Positions 1-10,686 of a stretch of DNA of 64,000 bases are shown here, piece after piece (position 1 is the first letter of the stretch; each line of letters begins with the position of its first letter). Origin of the DNA: Ascarosepion bandense (lineage: Eukaryota; Mollusca; Cephalopoda; Sepiida; Sepiidae); contig JBBBDQ010000420.1 of assembly GCA_037127315.1 (NCBI GenBank), positions 4,335,001 through 4,399,000 of the forward strand, read 5' to 3'. The notes below the pieces were generated by a model, which saw only the letters and a list, made by a program, of their open reading frames with translations, made no database searches and was not told the DNA's origin. A program made the translations under genes and the position numbers.

Positions 1-96
1 CATTATTTTTAATCTTCTTTTGATTGTCGTATCTAGGACAGATTTAGACGGTAGTTGATCGCGGGCAGAAGGTCGTCGAGAATTTTTTTATTTTAA

Positions 97-605
97 TCAT
101 ATCACCCCAAGCAAGGCGGTAACGCCACTGATGCACAGGGGGCTATGTAAGAGTGAAAAGATTGGAAAAGAGAAAGCCGGAAACCACATCCTAAACAGGG
201 AACAAGGGATGAACCTCTTCACCTGTTCAACAGACGTAGGAGGAGCGTGGACCAGGCGATAATTTAGTCTATCTACTCCAATTGAAAAAAAGAAAAAAGA
301 AAAGAGTAAAAAGATTGGAAAAGAGAAAGCCGGAAACCACACCCTAAACAGGGAACAAGGGATGAGCCTCTTCACTTGTTCAATAGATGTGGGTGCTGTG
401 TGAACCGGGTAAATGATGAACTTATGCACAGGGGGCTATGTAAGAGTGAAAAGATTGGAAAAGACAAAGCCGGAAACCACATCCTAAACAGGGAACAAGG
501 GATGAGCCTCTTCACCTGTTCAATAGACGTGGGTGCAGTGTGAACCGGGTAAATGATGAACTTATATCGTAGAATAAATGCTTCAATAAATGTTGTTGCT
601 TTCTT
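97..605 (-). repeat. SINE-like tandem unit repeat with LINE-type 3' tail
   Basis: Read on the minus strand, this block holds three tandem copies of a roughly 140-150 bp unit. The marker AAAAGATTGG (plus-strand sense) recurs near 156, 308 and 448. The block ends at 97-150 with the tail found on the CR1/Jockey-like LINE in this window (ACCCCAAGCAAGGCGGTAAC on the plus strand). The same family lies in the opposite orientation at 18780-19245. The short ORFs across it are not genes. I infer a non-autonomous element mobilised by the LINE that shares its tail. Confidence 0.7.
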
Positions 606-1354
606 TCCGCTTCCTAACTGAGTCAGGACTTTCTGGCCAACCTAGTATATTGTATTTTATTAGTTATAAAAATTATGCCGTGTGATACTACCGCAGACCG
701 GACTGCTGCCCTCAAGCCAGATCCTGGTCGAAACGGCACCAGATGTGAGGCCTCAGCCTGGCTGGCCGTCTGTCTAATGTGACGCTCGTTCTCGATGACG
801 GTCGTGACGATCCCAGTTGTGACACTGCCACCCGGTCGCAACGATCCCGTCCGATGATGTCGCCACAAAAGCTGGACTACAGGACATCTTTTGCAACAAC
901 GGACCACTGTCCCACGTTGATTAGATCCCAGAAGTCTCGTCGTGCAATTTCAATAGTCGTCCCTTTTAGCCAGTCCGGACACTGGTGTACACTTATGAGT
1001 TGGAAAAATATAAACACGGCACCAGAAAAAAAAATTAATAATATAAATGACCGAAGTCGAACACGCCTGGAGAGCTACGTAGAATGTCTTTATCTAAAGA
1101 AAAACAATGTTTGTCTTTTCCCAAGAATACAGTTGTCGAAAATGATATACAATTTTCGAAAATGATTTTTACAACGGAGAAAGTTTTCCAAAAGCATCAA
1201 AGCTTCTAATCTTCAAGTAAAATGTCTAAGTTTCGTTAGCGTTGAAATAAACAGATCTCTTCAAATATTCGCCAAAGTCTCTTGTATTTCATTAAAATTC
1301 TTTTCATTAATTCTCTATAATCAGGATTGTTAATTTTCCTATGTAACTTCTAAA
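606..1354. other. No identified feature; GC-richer patch at about 680-960
   Basis: No recognisable gene. The part from about 680 to 960 is clearly more GC-rich than its surroundings and is open on both strands, but neither translation shows a motif I know. It could be part of an LTR element or unique sequence. Confidence 0.3.
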
Positions 1355-1960
1355 ACAGCAAAGTTCTTTCGGGTCCTTATCGGAGTTTTACGGAGTTTGC
1401 CGAGGTTGAACGAACGAAGAATCAGAATTTTCGATCTTCCCGTGATTAAAAAAAATAACAATAATGTTCTTTCGGGTTTCATGTCGATGGCGTATTATTC
1501 CAGATTAACTTCTTTGAGTTAATTTGCGGCAGGATTCATTCGAAATTAACTCTTTAGCCATAAGTTCTATCGTGGGCGACCAGCCGTGGGTCATGGCTCC
1601 CCGGCTGGGTCCATTTTTCCCCCAGCCGCTACATTTCGTCTGATAGCAGCTCTAACTCAAAAACTGTCACCCAACTGACAAAAAACTCTCTCCAACTCTC
1701 CAACTCTGAACAAACTGCTTCCGACCTGAACTTTTAGTGTCGAGCATCTATTTTTATAACCAATTTCGATCCTCTCTGGGGATTCGACCGGCTCACAGTC
1801 TTCGGCCAATGAAAATCGGTCTCCGCCCACTCGATTGCGGATGTCTTAGCTCGACCACTGAGATTATGCCTACTCAAATCGAACAGAATCCAGGTCGGGT
1901 TATTTCGGACTGCTGAATGGCCTTGGCCTCTGGATGACCTTATCAAATCACTCTGACACT
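1355..1960 (-). promoter_or_regulatory. Promoter-like block, possible LTR
   Basis: On the minus strand there is an ordered set of pol II promoter motifs: a GC box (CCGCCC on plus, 1823-1828), a CCAAT box (plus CCAAT, 1806-1810) and a TATA box (plus TTTTATA, 1752-1758). The spacing is typical. Downstream, the segments 1580-1586, 1602-1609 and 1621-1628 (CCAGCCG / CGGCTGGG / CCCAGCCG) can form two mutually exclusive hairpins. The order GC-CCAAT-TATA followed by structured leader is common in LTRs. I could not place LTR ends or target duplications, so a host promoter or chance remain possible. Confidence 0.35.
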
Positions 1961-2660
1961 TGTTTTGTCAACGCGTTTTCAGATTAGCCTGAATCAACAT
2001 TTCAAATCTAAGAGAAATTTATGAACATGAAAAGATTCGAAATTTACAATCATGAAAGACGAGAAATGATTATTTTCCCAAAATAACGAAACTCTATGCT
2101 CCCGTGTTTTTAGAAGCACTTGATAATACTAAAAATATTATTTTTTTCCTAAGCTTACATCTCGTGATGCAATAAAACACTAATAATATCACCAATATCA
2201 ATTTCTCTCTCCATTGTTTTAAACCAACCAAAGGAAAGTATCCCCGCGGGAGAAGAGAAAGCATCACCGCGTGAGATAGTTTCACAGCCGGATTAATGAA
2301 TAAAAATCCATTATTTCTTTAGAAATTGCTTTATTTACGTTTCGGATACGAAACTGAGCAGTTATGAATTTTCAGGAATCTGAACGATAGAGATGTACTT
2401 AAAGACATTATACAGCATTGCTTCATCGCGACACTCTTCGTGGTCGAGTTGGTTAAAGCACGTCAGATCTAACGATAGTTTTTGTATAGCATTCTTTCAT
2501 TAAAATAATCTAAATCTGAGACTAACGCTACGCACTCCACAGATTTTTCTATCCCTATGCAGCGCTTATTTTGACCCTCTGAAAAATTCCGCCTCCTAAC
2601 ATTAATATTCAATACTGCCCTCACTCTTGGGTTTGGGAAAACACAAGTATTTATTGCACA
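1961..2660. other. Mostly featureless; tRNA-like fragment near 2440
   Basis: AT-rich sequence without a credible gene. At about 2438-2480 GTGGTCGAGTTGGTTAAAGC matches the 5' half of the tRNA-Leu-derived SINE seen at 27.1 and 27.6 kb, but the 3' half is absent. Confidence 0.4.
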
Positions 2661-2689
2661 TAATATCTTCTTTTTTTATTGATATAGGG

Positions 2690-2910
2690 TAGTGAACGAA
2701 ATACTATACTATATACTATAGTGTAATGAACACGAAATTTTACTATATACTATGGTGTAATGAACTAGAATCTATACTATATACTATAGTATAGTGATCT
2801 AGAACCTACACTATAATGTAACGAACGAGGCCCTATACTAGTGAACTAGAACTTATACTATTACTATAGAATAGTGAACTAGAATCTATACTATATATAC
2901 TATAGTATCT
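2690..2910. repeat. Imperfect tandem repeat rich in TATACTATA / TATAGTATA palindromes
   Basis: About five degenerate copies of a 40-45 bp unit built from a palindromic core (TATACTATATACTATAGT) followed by GTAATGAACTAGAATC-like spacer. Unit lengths vary. Confidence 0.65.
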
Positions 2911-3224
2911 TCAACCTATGCTTAAATAAACGTAGTAAACAGTTAACCAGATTTCATAGACTGACTGTTTTAGAGAATTTATTGCCATTGTCGCCTGTTG
3001 CTAGCAGTGTCGTAAAAGAATTATAAATTTTAAAACAATTATAGATTACAAGAACCTGAACAAATCCTTTCAACTTAATTTTAAATTCATAATGTTGGAT
3101 GTTGAAACCTGCAAAAATAATTTTAAGATGAAAACTGAAAAAACAGTTTAAAAACGACTTTTTTAGTAGCATAATTTTTTAATAATAGTATTTTACTAAA
3201 TCTAGTTACGTTTGATAATTTTTT
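2911..3224. other. No feature seen
   Basis: AT-rich; the only ORF is short and without recognisable motifs. Confidence 0.4.
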
Positions 3225-3690
3225 TAATCATATCACCCCGAGCGGTAACGCAGCTAATATGCAGGGGGGGGGGGGCTACATAAGTGTAAAAAGATTAGAT
3301 AGAAGAGAGTAAAGAGAAAGACGAGCCAGTTAGAAAGGTGCAAGAGAAAAATGGAAATACAGGTGTGATGACAGTTGCAAAGGTGGAGAGAATGAAATGA
3401 TATACAGAGTGGTGAAGAAAAAACTAGAGTCAAATGGTTAAGAGATGAGTATTGACATTGCATTTAAATTCCTGGAGGTTGTAGCCGTCAGGAAAGCAAG
3501 AATATGGAAAAGTGTTCCACAGGCGGGAAGTGCGAGAAAAGAATCTGAAGGAGTAGAATTGTCGTCTGCATTCGGTTGATCTAACTGTGAATGGATGAGA
3601 CCCGGTTGCCAGTCTGGTTGCATGAGTAAACACCTGTTGCAGAGGCACCAGTGACTTAAGTTTTTTTTGGAGCAGAAGCCATGAAAGTAT
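3225..3690 (-). pseudogene. 5'-truncated CR1/Jockey-like LINE, 3' end
   Basis: On the minus strand the translation gives the C-terminal end of the LINE reverse transcriptase (FFSRTSRLWNTFPYSCFPDG, then YNLQEFKCNVNTHLL), followed by a 3' UTR and the shared LINE tail at 3228-3285, which contains a run of nine G's. The same C-terminus is seen at 30.7, 52.4 and 54.0 kb. It has no catalytic domain and is an inert fragment. Confidence 0.8.
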
Positions 3691-4577
3691 TTATTTACCG
3701 CTCCTCGATAAAATATTTGAAAAGGACTGGTTCCCTTGGATCAACTTAAGTTTTATTTCAACTCATTCAATGTTTTAGCATTATGTTTTAAAAAAATGTG
3801 TTCCGTGGGGAAAATGCGATAAGAAAAACAACCTGCAGTATTCGTAAGACAAAGAAGTTAATCAAAGATAAGCATGAGAAAGACTAATAAATTAACACAG
3901 AGACCGGATAGGACACTCACACTTTTGATATCCCAAAGTCCCTTCCTGTGTCCCATTTTCTTCCCATGTCTGCCTCCACTTTTGATTTTTCAAAGCTGTA
4001 TTGTCGATTTATTTAACGGAAGTCTGTTAGTAATTTCTTCCGGTCGTCTTTAAGCTCTTTGAACGCTTCACTGTTGGGTTCTGCATCGCTTGAGAAACCT
4101 TGAGCCATTCCTTTGATACGGTAAGTAGCGCTCACAGAGAAAAGACGGTCAATTCAAAGGTGACTGGGGCTCCTTACTTAAACATTCGAAGTCATTTTCT
4201 TAACATGAAGCATTGATTTTAATCACAGATTGATTTTCCACAATGTCTATTAAAAGAGGTCCTTCTCCATATTGCGTGTAATATAAAAAACGGGGCTTTC
4301 TTTAACTCTTTTTCTGACGCTGTTTCTTATTTAAACTTATTAATATTAAATTTCTCAACTATAATCTTCAAAAAGATTAACTGACTGAAAATATTATCTT
4401 TAATTATTTACTGTCAACAGTTATTTATTTCTGAATTAAACATTTTCCATTTTAATTGCCATTGCTTTTAATCACAACTACTCGGGTCGGCATTCAAAGA
4501 AATAACGTATCCCTTCCAGACGTAGGCGAGCAGGGCCCTTCACGGATTATTTCACTTTCTTATCTGTGAATTAACCA
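3691..4577. other. No feature seen
   Basis: AT-rich, no recognisable coding or RNA motif. A donor-like GTAAGT near 4121 has no open exon in front of it. Confidence 0.35.
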
Positions 4578-4850
4578 TTTAGTCAGTTAATTGCCGTACG
4601 TGATACACGCTTGAGCGATCATGGGCCGAAAGAGACATGACTGACTAGACAGTAGATTTCCCAGCAGTAGGTTGCCATTACTCTCTGAAGTAGACTGGTT
4701 ACCAACTCTGGCTACAGAACACAATCTGTTCTTCTGTTCAGTAGCTAAAGGGAGAAAAGATGGATTTATACCTTTCCCAACGGAAGTGAATAAATGAATT
4801 CTACAGGAATTCGAACTCGGCTTTCCGATATAACCATCCGGCTACTTTAT
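4578..4850 (-). repeat. tRNA-derived SINE (octopus OR-like), minus
   Basis: Reverse complement shows the SINE head with pol III B box (GAATTCGAACTC on plus near 4810) and the characteristic body ending in a GACATGATCGCCCA-like segment near 4615-4640. It lies in inverted orientation to the copy at 5143-5395. Confidence 0.75.
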
Positions 4851-5142
4851 CATCCATATAAATGCTATATTTATTTCAAATGCAGACAACCATGATTCTC
4901 TACATTTTTGTTTTCTTCATTATTTGTAAATTGCCATGCATTCTTTGGTAACAGTTTCCTGTAGCTTTCTCCACGGTTTTGAATTCAGAAAAAAAATTAT
5001 TTTAGACTAGATGAACCCCAAGGCTAGAGAACCGAGTCTACCCTGCTATTTACATTTTTGCCGTATTACGTATTTCACTTAACTGATTGACTGAAAAAAG
5101 AAACAGATTCACTCATTTCTTATTGTCTTTGTACTTAGGATG

Positions 5143-5395
5143 CGCGTTCTGGTGCAGTGGATATCGGCTCGGAATGAGAAGTTCGAATTCCAGTCGAATT
5201 AATTTCATTACACGCTTCTACCTTTGAAGAAGGTATTACTTCATTTCTTCTCCCTTAGAGAATAGCAGGACTTATTTGCCTTGGTTGGCAACCGGTCTAA
5301 CGCAGAAATTAATGGCAACTTAGTCAGTCATGACTCAAAAACGACATGATCACCCTAGCGTGCATCACATACTGCAATTAACTGACTAATAAACG
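5143..5395 (+). repeat. tRNA-derived SINE (octopus OR-like), plus
   Basis: Starts with the tRNA-like head CTGGTGCAGTGGATATCGGC, has a B-box-like GAAGTTCGAATTCC, and ends with GACATGATCACCCTAGCGTG and CTGACTAA. Full-length copy that forms an inverted pair with 4578-4850. Confidence 0.8.
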
Positions 5396-5506
5396 GCCTC
5401 ATTATTTTCTATTGTCTTTAGTGGGAAAATGAAAGCAACTGACAATACTAGAATTTGAACTCGAATCGTAAATTTCAGTTTCCACACCGATATATAACTT
5501 GGCTCT

Positions 5507-5672
5507 CTGATGTCTCGTTCCGAGCCGATATTCACTGCACCACAACGCACACCATTATGTGGCACAAGTCCGAAAGTACTGGGGTCCCAGTGAGGATCGA
5601 ACTCACTATATAGTCGTAACTGGTCTTGTGAGACCCGCTTGCTAACCGTTGCACCGCGTCGAGGTAGTAGAC
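5507..5672 (-). repeat. Tandem tRNA-like heads, minus
   Basis: On the minus strand a tRNA-like segment (B box GAGTTCGATCCTCACTGGG, plus 5584-5604; A-box-like GGTGCAACGGTTAGCAAGCG near 5640-5660) is followed by a second tRNA-like head, that of the OR-like SINE (plus CCGATATTCACTGCACCACA, 5526-5545). The body downstream is missing. It reads as a dimeric SINE head or two adjacent insertions. Confidence 0.55.
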
Positions 5673-6469
5673 CCAAATTTGATCATCTTAACTTCGGTTT
5701 TCATCCAAAACAACTATTCCGACCGTCATTTTAAAAAAAGGTTTCCTCAATACACCAAACTGGCATCAGGTTCATCTTCAAGAAAACTTATTACAGGCGC
5801 AGCTGCTCTACTGATTAAGTTAAAGAGCTTTATTTGCAGACCTGATATAAACATATAATCTATTACCTATATGCACGCTGAAATCAAAATGAGATAAATA
5901 GCACACACACACCCTCACACGCACACACACAAGCACACACACAGATATGACAAACAAGAAACCTACGTTACAGCTCTCTGATCAATTAGGTCTCATTTAA
6001 ATACACACGGAGACTTACCAAACTCCATTTGCAACATACTCGTTGACAATACAATATAATAATAATAGCTATATCCAAAGATAAAAATAATACTAAAAAT
6101 AATGGAAGCATTATAAATAAAATAAAAAAAAGCCAACAATCAATAATATCAACTATGACCACGGCCACAATGTGCTGACCATGTTCGGAAAATATAGTAT
6201 TCCTATAATTCTAGATACATACATAAATTAATTCACACATTGTTAAAATTAAAAATTAAAATCATTCTTTATAATGGCTAAAAAACTAGCCAAAAGTGCT
6301 TTAACATGAAAAACATTCGGACAATTTCTACATAATTTAAATCCAGGAAAGAAAACAAAATCTAAGAATACAAGAATAATTAAGAGGAAATAAAAACGTA
6401 ATCGCATTCCCCTGTCTTTAATGAAACATGTATAAAAGAGGGATTACTGCTCAAATACACAATTTTCTG
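5673..6469. other. AT-rich, CA-rich microsatellite at 5900-5945
   Basis: Contains an imperfect (CA)n tract at 5900-5945. The hydrophobic 60-residue ORF on the minus strand at 5986-6168 is a by-product of AT-rich sequence and is not called as a gene. Confidence 0.45.
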
Positions 6470-6505
6470 ATGCAATGTATATCGGCTCCGAATGAGAAAT
6501 TGGTG
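6470..6505 (+). repeat. Fragment of OR-like SINE head
   Basis: TGCAATGTATATCGGCTCCG and GAATGAGAAATTGG match the start of the SINE head; the rest is absent. Confidence 0.5.
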
Positions 6506-6534
6506 TGAAGGTAATAATCATATTCATCTTGAGA

Positions 6535-6976
6535 TTCTCGACAAAATCTAAAAGAGTATCTGCAATATAATCGATCCTAACTTAGCAAACCGGCTTCAGT
6601 CACTTTCTAACCGATGTGATGTGGCTTCTCTCTGTCTTTTCTACAAGTATTTTCATGACAACTGCACTAACAAGCTTTTTATCCTTGTTCCCAGATCACA
6701 TTTTTATCTTGCTACTAGACTGGCATCAAGGTTCTAGCCTTTTAGCGTCGAAATATTTATGCATAATCGTCTCTTCTACTCTAATAGTTTCTTTTCTCGC
6801 ACTTCCTTTTTCGTTTGAGGAACTCCCTACCGTTTGGTTGCTTCCCTGATAGCTACAATCTTCAAAGGTTTAAATGCAAATTGCCATCTTCTATTTCATT
6901 GATTCCCATCCATCTCTTATTTTTCCTTCAATATCTCACGTACCTTTTTCCTTGTTGTTTTTCTTCTTCTTCTTCT

Positions 6977-7012
<36 letters not shown>

Positions 7013-7070
7013 CTCTCTGTAACCCCTGCAGGCCAGTGGCAGTCTTGCTTGGAGTAAAATGATTATAAAA
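6535..7070 (+). pseudogene. Decayed CR1/Jockey-like LINE 3' end
   Basis: The plus strand parallels the LINE at 30.5-31.0 kb: remnants of the LDKIQRRIC region, then DVASLCLFYKYF (6618 onward, shifted frames), then the C-terminal FFSRTS...LPFGCFPDSYNLQ segment, a (TTC)n(TC)n tract at 6960-7008, and the tail GGCCAGTGGCAGTCTTGCTT at 7031-7050. Several frameshifts and stops. Non-functional. Confidence 0.7.
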
Positions 7071-7859
7071 ATATTGAATTCGGATAAAATTTTTTCTCAA
7101 TTTTCTGATTTATTTTTTCAGTTCTACATCTAGTAACTCCAGAAGCAGAGCGAAACGTACGTAAATAATATTTCTGTTTTCTATTCTAATAAAATTTCAT
7201 TTAATGTATTTATTGACAGTAACATAATAATATGAGTGTGTTCTTTCATTCTTCGTTTTTTTTTCATTTGAAGAACCCCAAATTTACTTCTACTGAATGT
7301 AACGATTGTTATATGTGTCATTTTCTGTCATGGTGTGTTTCAGAAGAGTTTAAATTTAAGAGGTGTAAAAAAATTAATTTAAAAAGCTTTCACGGTAATT
7401 TAATTTTATGTACGTTTGCAATGTGGCCATTCAAATGAATTCTATGTTTATGGTATTCACGCTTGTGCCTTAAGTACAGGAACTTTCGGCAGAAGGTTAC
7501 AATTTCAAAAGTCGCACTTTTAACGACTAATTAATGCAATAGCGCAATTTTGTATCAACAAGAGAAAAACGGTACATAATCTTCAGTTGTTAGGTTTGAA
7601 TTGGCACAAAATGTGAAAGAATTTTTTAAAATTTCCCATTTGACAACTTCATAAAAATTAAGTTCGATTAAATTAAATTTTTTTTTTCATTCTTGGGTCT
7701 GACGATAAAATTTCTCAGTCAGCAAGACCTCTTATTAGGGAATTGAATATTCTGAGGAGCGTAAAACCACCACTTAATTGCTGTTGTTCCCAAGTTTACC
7801 CTGACTCGGAGTGGTAGCACCTGTTAGGGTCCAAGCTGTGAACAAATAGTGAAACACTA
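7071..7859. other. No feature seen
   Basis: AT-rich, with no recognisable gene or repeat family. Confidence 0.35.
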
Positions 7860-7869
7860 AACAAAAACT

Positions 7870-8105
7870 ATGAAAGCATAAAAATACATTTTTATAGAAA
7901 AAATTGCAGTAATATATTTTTATATCATTTTTTATATCATGACCAACAATGCCAATTTATAGTAAAATGACCAACATTACCTTTTTATAGTAAAATGACA
8001 GAATATCTATTCAAAATAAAATGACCAACAATACTTATTTATAGTATAATGTCCAGCAATACATTTTTTTAGAATTACCAGCAATACAATTTTAAAGCAA
8101 AATAT
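7870..8105. repeat. Degenerate tandem repeat, about 30-45 bp unit
   Basis: Five to six diverged copies of a unit of the form TTTATAGTAAAATGACCAAC with AATAC spacer. Ends are poorly defined. Confidence 0.55.
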
Positions 8106-8129
8106 GAGTCACTGTATTAGTCACTCTCA

Positions 8130-8450
8130 CGGAGGTTGACGTCAGCTGTGCTGATGGGAGGTGAAAAAAGTTCTCGGTTAAAAAAGAGCGTTTTCTTTTG
8201 AAGATGTTAAAATTAGCAGGAAATTTTTTGCTCCAGTTAACAACAGACTGTTTCGTTAGCATAGACTGAGAATTGATGATATCGAGAAGGTCGTTGATGA
8301 AAATTAGGAACAGCGTAATTCCAAGAATAGAGCTCTAGCGAACATCCGCATTAATGCACACAGATCTAGAAGAGTGGCCATTCAAGACAACTTTCCTTTC
8401 GAGATTTAAAAAGAATGATTGAATCGAATCAAAATACGTCCATAGATAAA
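8130..8450 (-). pseudogene. CR1/Jockey-like LINE RT fragment
   Basis: The plus-strand sequence aligns by eye with the minus-strand LINE at 54.65-54.95 kb: TTGCTCCAGTT (8229), CGTTGATGAAAATTAGGAAC (8293), ATAGAGCTCT (8326), CCATTCAAGAC (8380). These are the reverse complement of the GVPQ...ILGPTLFLIFINDLP part of the RT. Too decayed to be open. Confidence 0.6.
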
Positions 8451-8467
8451 ATAACCTTTCAACTTGT

Positions 8468-8555
8468 GAAGAAGCCTGGTATTGAGCACACAAATATTTG
8501 GTTCAAGTCAGTGGAACTAACCAACGTCTATATCCACTAAGCCATGTGTCATTAA
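8468..8555 (-). repeat. tRNA-like SINE head, minus
   Basis: CTGGTATTGAGCACACAA and GGAACTAACCAACGTCTATA match the second SINE family with head at 10155-10250. On the minus strand these are the B-box-like and A-box-like parts of a tRNA-type promoter. Confidence 0.5.
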
Positions 8556-8654
8556 TATAGACAAATACTGAAACCATTAACTAATGCAACAAATTCTATT
8601 CTCACTAATACCAAACAAGTCATTGTACTAAGATGCTTTGAGCTTAATACTGTA

Positions 8655-8785
8655 TATGCAACCTGTCTACCGCAGAAAGCAATGGCAACCAACTGCGGGA
8701 TAATATTCCGCCCAGTCATGTCTCGAAAGAGACATGATCGCCCAAGCATGTATCACGTATGGCACTTAACCTGACTGACTGTATA
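8655..8785 (+). repeat. 5'-truncated OR-like SINE, plus
   Basis: Carries the 3' half of the SINE: TACCGCAGAAAGCAATGGCA, TCTCGAAAGAGACATGATCG and GTATCACGTATGGCACTTAA, ending in CTGACTGACTG. Head missing. Confidence 0.8.
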
Positions 8786-9346
8786 TACTCGTGTATAGTG
8801 TGCGTTTTTATGGCCTATTTTTACGTAAAAATAATAGGAACGCACAGATAAGTTTTTGAAGAGGTTAAAAATCATGTATTTTTGGTGATTTCTTTTTTTT
8901 TTGAGGTTATAAAATTAATGCATTTTCAGTGACCATAACGTACCTGACAGACTTAGATACTCATTGTAACTTTGATTAAATTTACAAGTGAGAACCTTTA
9001 GACTTCCTTTCGTAGCCTATGTATAAACAAAAACAAAAGTGCGATGTTTAAATCTTCGTACAGATATTTTACAATAAGTGGTTTTTCTCACAATTTTGAG
9101 GTAAAAAAGAAAGAAGACCATTTATTTGCTATATGTCCGATATTATGCCCCCTACTGTAATAATGGACTACGGTAGGCCTGCTGGTATTACTCAGGGGCT
9201 GGGGTTGCATTATACTCGTGTTATATTAAAAACTTCGCTTATTTTTTTTTGTTTGTTTGTTGTTGTCTTTTTTACAAAAATATTCAGGGCTCGCACTATA
9301 CGCTAAGTAGATTTATACACGAGTATTTACGGTAAATATACATTGA
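8778..9346. mobile_element. Candidate MITE with degenerate terminal inverted repeats
   Basis: The left end (TATACTCGTGTATAGTGTGC, from 8781) and the reverse complement of the right end (ATACTCGTGTATA, with GTATAGTGCGAG further in, plus 9296-9335) agree over two blocks. An internal imperfect palindrome lies at 8806-8855 (GTGCGTT ... AACGCAC). No coding capacity. Target duplication not resolved. Confidence 0.35.
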
Positions 9347-9499
9347 AACACTCCGTATTTCACTGTTTATCACGTTCGTCTACCGGCCGCTATCTTATTG
9401 TCGTGAGTTCGATCATCAGTGAATTCGAAAATTTGATATTTTGTTCCTTTTTATTTGCCGTGTTCTTTCGGGGCATAGTTGATCATGGCTGACCCTTGA

Positions 9500-9840
9500 A
9501 GCTCTTAATAAACTTTTCCTCTCTTGCCTTCAATCTGTCCTGTGAGTATCAGATTTTCTAAACCCTCCTTTCTTTCATTATGTGCCCCAGAAAACACAAC
9601 TGCCTCTGATGTTAATTATTAGTTGTTTTTTTTTTTGTTTTTTTTGTTTTTTTTGCTTCCATTTTCTCTGAAGTTTCGTCGTTACTCACATGTTCGGTAA
9701 ACGGGATACTCAGTATCTTACTGTAGAACCACATTTATATTGCTTCAAGTCTCCTCTTCATCTTTGAGGTGACCGTCCAGTTCTCATTGCCATGCAGGAG
9801 AACAGTGAGTGGTGTATGGTCTTTACCGAGCTTTAACACC
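9500..9840 (-). pseudogene. RTE-like retrotransposon fragment
   Basis: On the minus strand the order of motifs follows the RTE copies at 46 and 59 kb: a GNENWTVTSKMKRRLEA-like stretch, MWFY, then LRISG...LGHIM, then LILTGQIEGK. A poly(T)/AT-rich run at 9625-9655 interrupts it. No catalytic RT motifs are left. Confidence 0.65.
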
Positions 9841-9924
9841 GACTACTCGAACTGCACGTATTTCAACTACAAAACTTGTTACATTCCAAATAATATTTTT
9901 ACTATAATTAACTATATATATTCT

Positions 9925-10250
9925 GTCTATATATCTAAGACGAGTTATTATTTACAGACTATTGTTCTCATCTTTCTTGCCATTTGTATGACGTTTTGGC
10001 CGTTGTACGCTCCGGTCGTCTTCAGGTGCTAGGAATTTCGAACAGAACCAGTTATTACAATCACTGGGGTATATGAACTCCATTATTTGCCTAAAGCCTC
10101 TTCTGGAAATTATGAGTTATCTCCCTCTAACTCTGTAAGTTACTTATTCACCACTGCTGTAGCCTGGTATTGAACTCACAACTCTCTGGGCCAGGTCACA
10201 GGAACTAACCAACGTCTATATTCACTGGGCCATGTGCCCTTAAGGACATA
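9925..10250 (-). repeat. SINE with tRNA-like head and palindromic core, minus
   Basis: Minus orientation: tRNA-like head at 10155-10250 (B-box-like GAGTTCAATACC; A-box-like TAGACGTTGGTTAG), body, then the conserved core at 9985-10029 (plus GACGTTTTGGCCGTTGTACG ... GTCTTCAGGTG). The same core occurs at 10260, 32528, 41340, 42312, 49170 and 49750. Confidence 0.6.
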
Positions 10251-10254
10251 TGGT

Positions 10255-10370
10255 CCAGCACCTGAAGAAGGCCGAAGCGTACAACGGCCGAAACGTTGTA
10301 CAAATGTCAACAAAAATGAAGACAAAAGTCCGAATAATGTAAATACTGTATATATATTCTGTTGTATAAT
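10255..10370 (+). repeat. 3' half of the palindromic-core SINE, plus
   Basis: CACCTGAAGAAGGCCGAAGC followed by GTACAACGGCCGAAACGTTG, then AATGAAGACAAAAGTCCG. It faces the minus-strand copy next to it. Confidence 0.6.
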
Positions 10371-10686
10371 TATTTTTTTTTTTACTATTTTAAAATATTA
10401 GACTTCAATAAATATTTAATCGTCTAGGTTTTTCTGATAAACGTTCTTTTGAGAGAAGTGTATTTTTATGACGGTCAGGCAGTTTGTATTAAAAATTGTT
10501 ACACTTTTTTATCTTTTTCGGCTCAGCGGTTAAAACCTGTCAAAATTTGTGAACACTTAATTACCAGTTTATGGGAAATTAATTTTGCGCATATACTGCT
10601 CAATGAGAAGCGTGACCTCAAGCTCTGGTAATAACCGGAATAGGGATTTGTGGTCTTGTGAGCCGAATTTTCTAAATATATGTCAG
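10371..10686. other. No feature seen
   Basis: AT-rich; small ORFs only. Confidence 0.35.

Noticed and set aside
5986..6168. 60-residue hydrophobic minus-strand ORF resembling a membrane protein
   Set aside because: It arises from AT-rich sequence and has no homologue-like motif, neighbours or regulatory signals.
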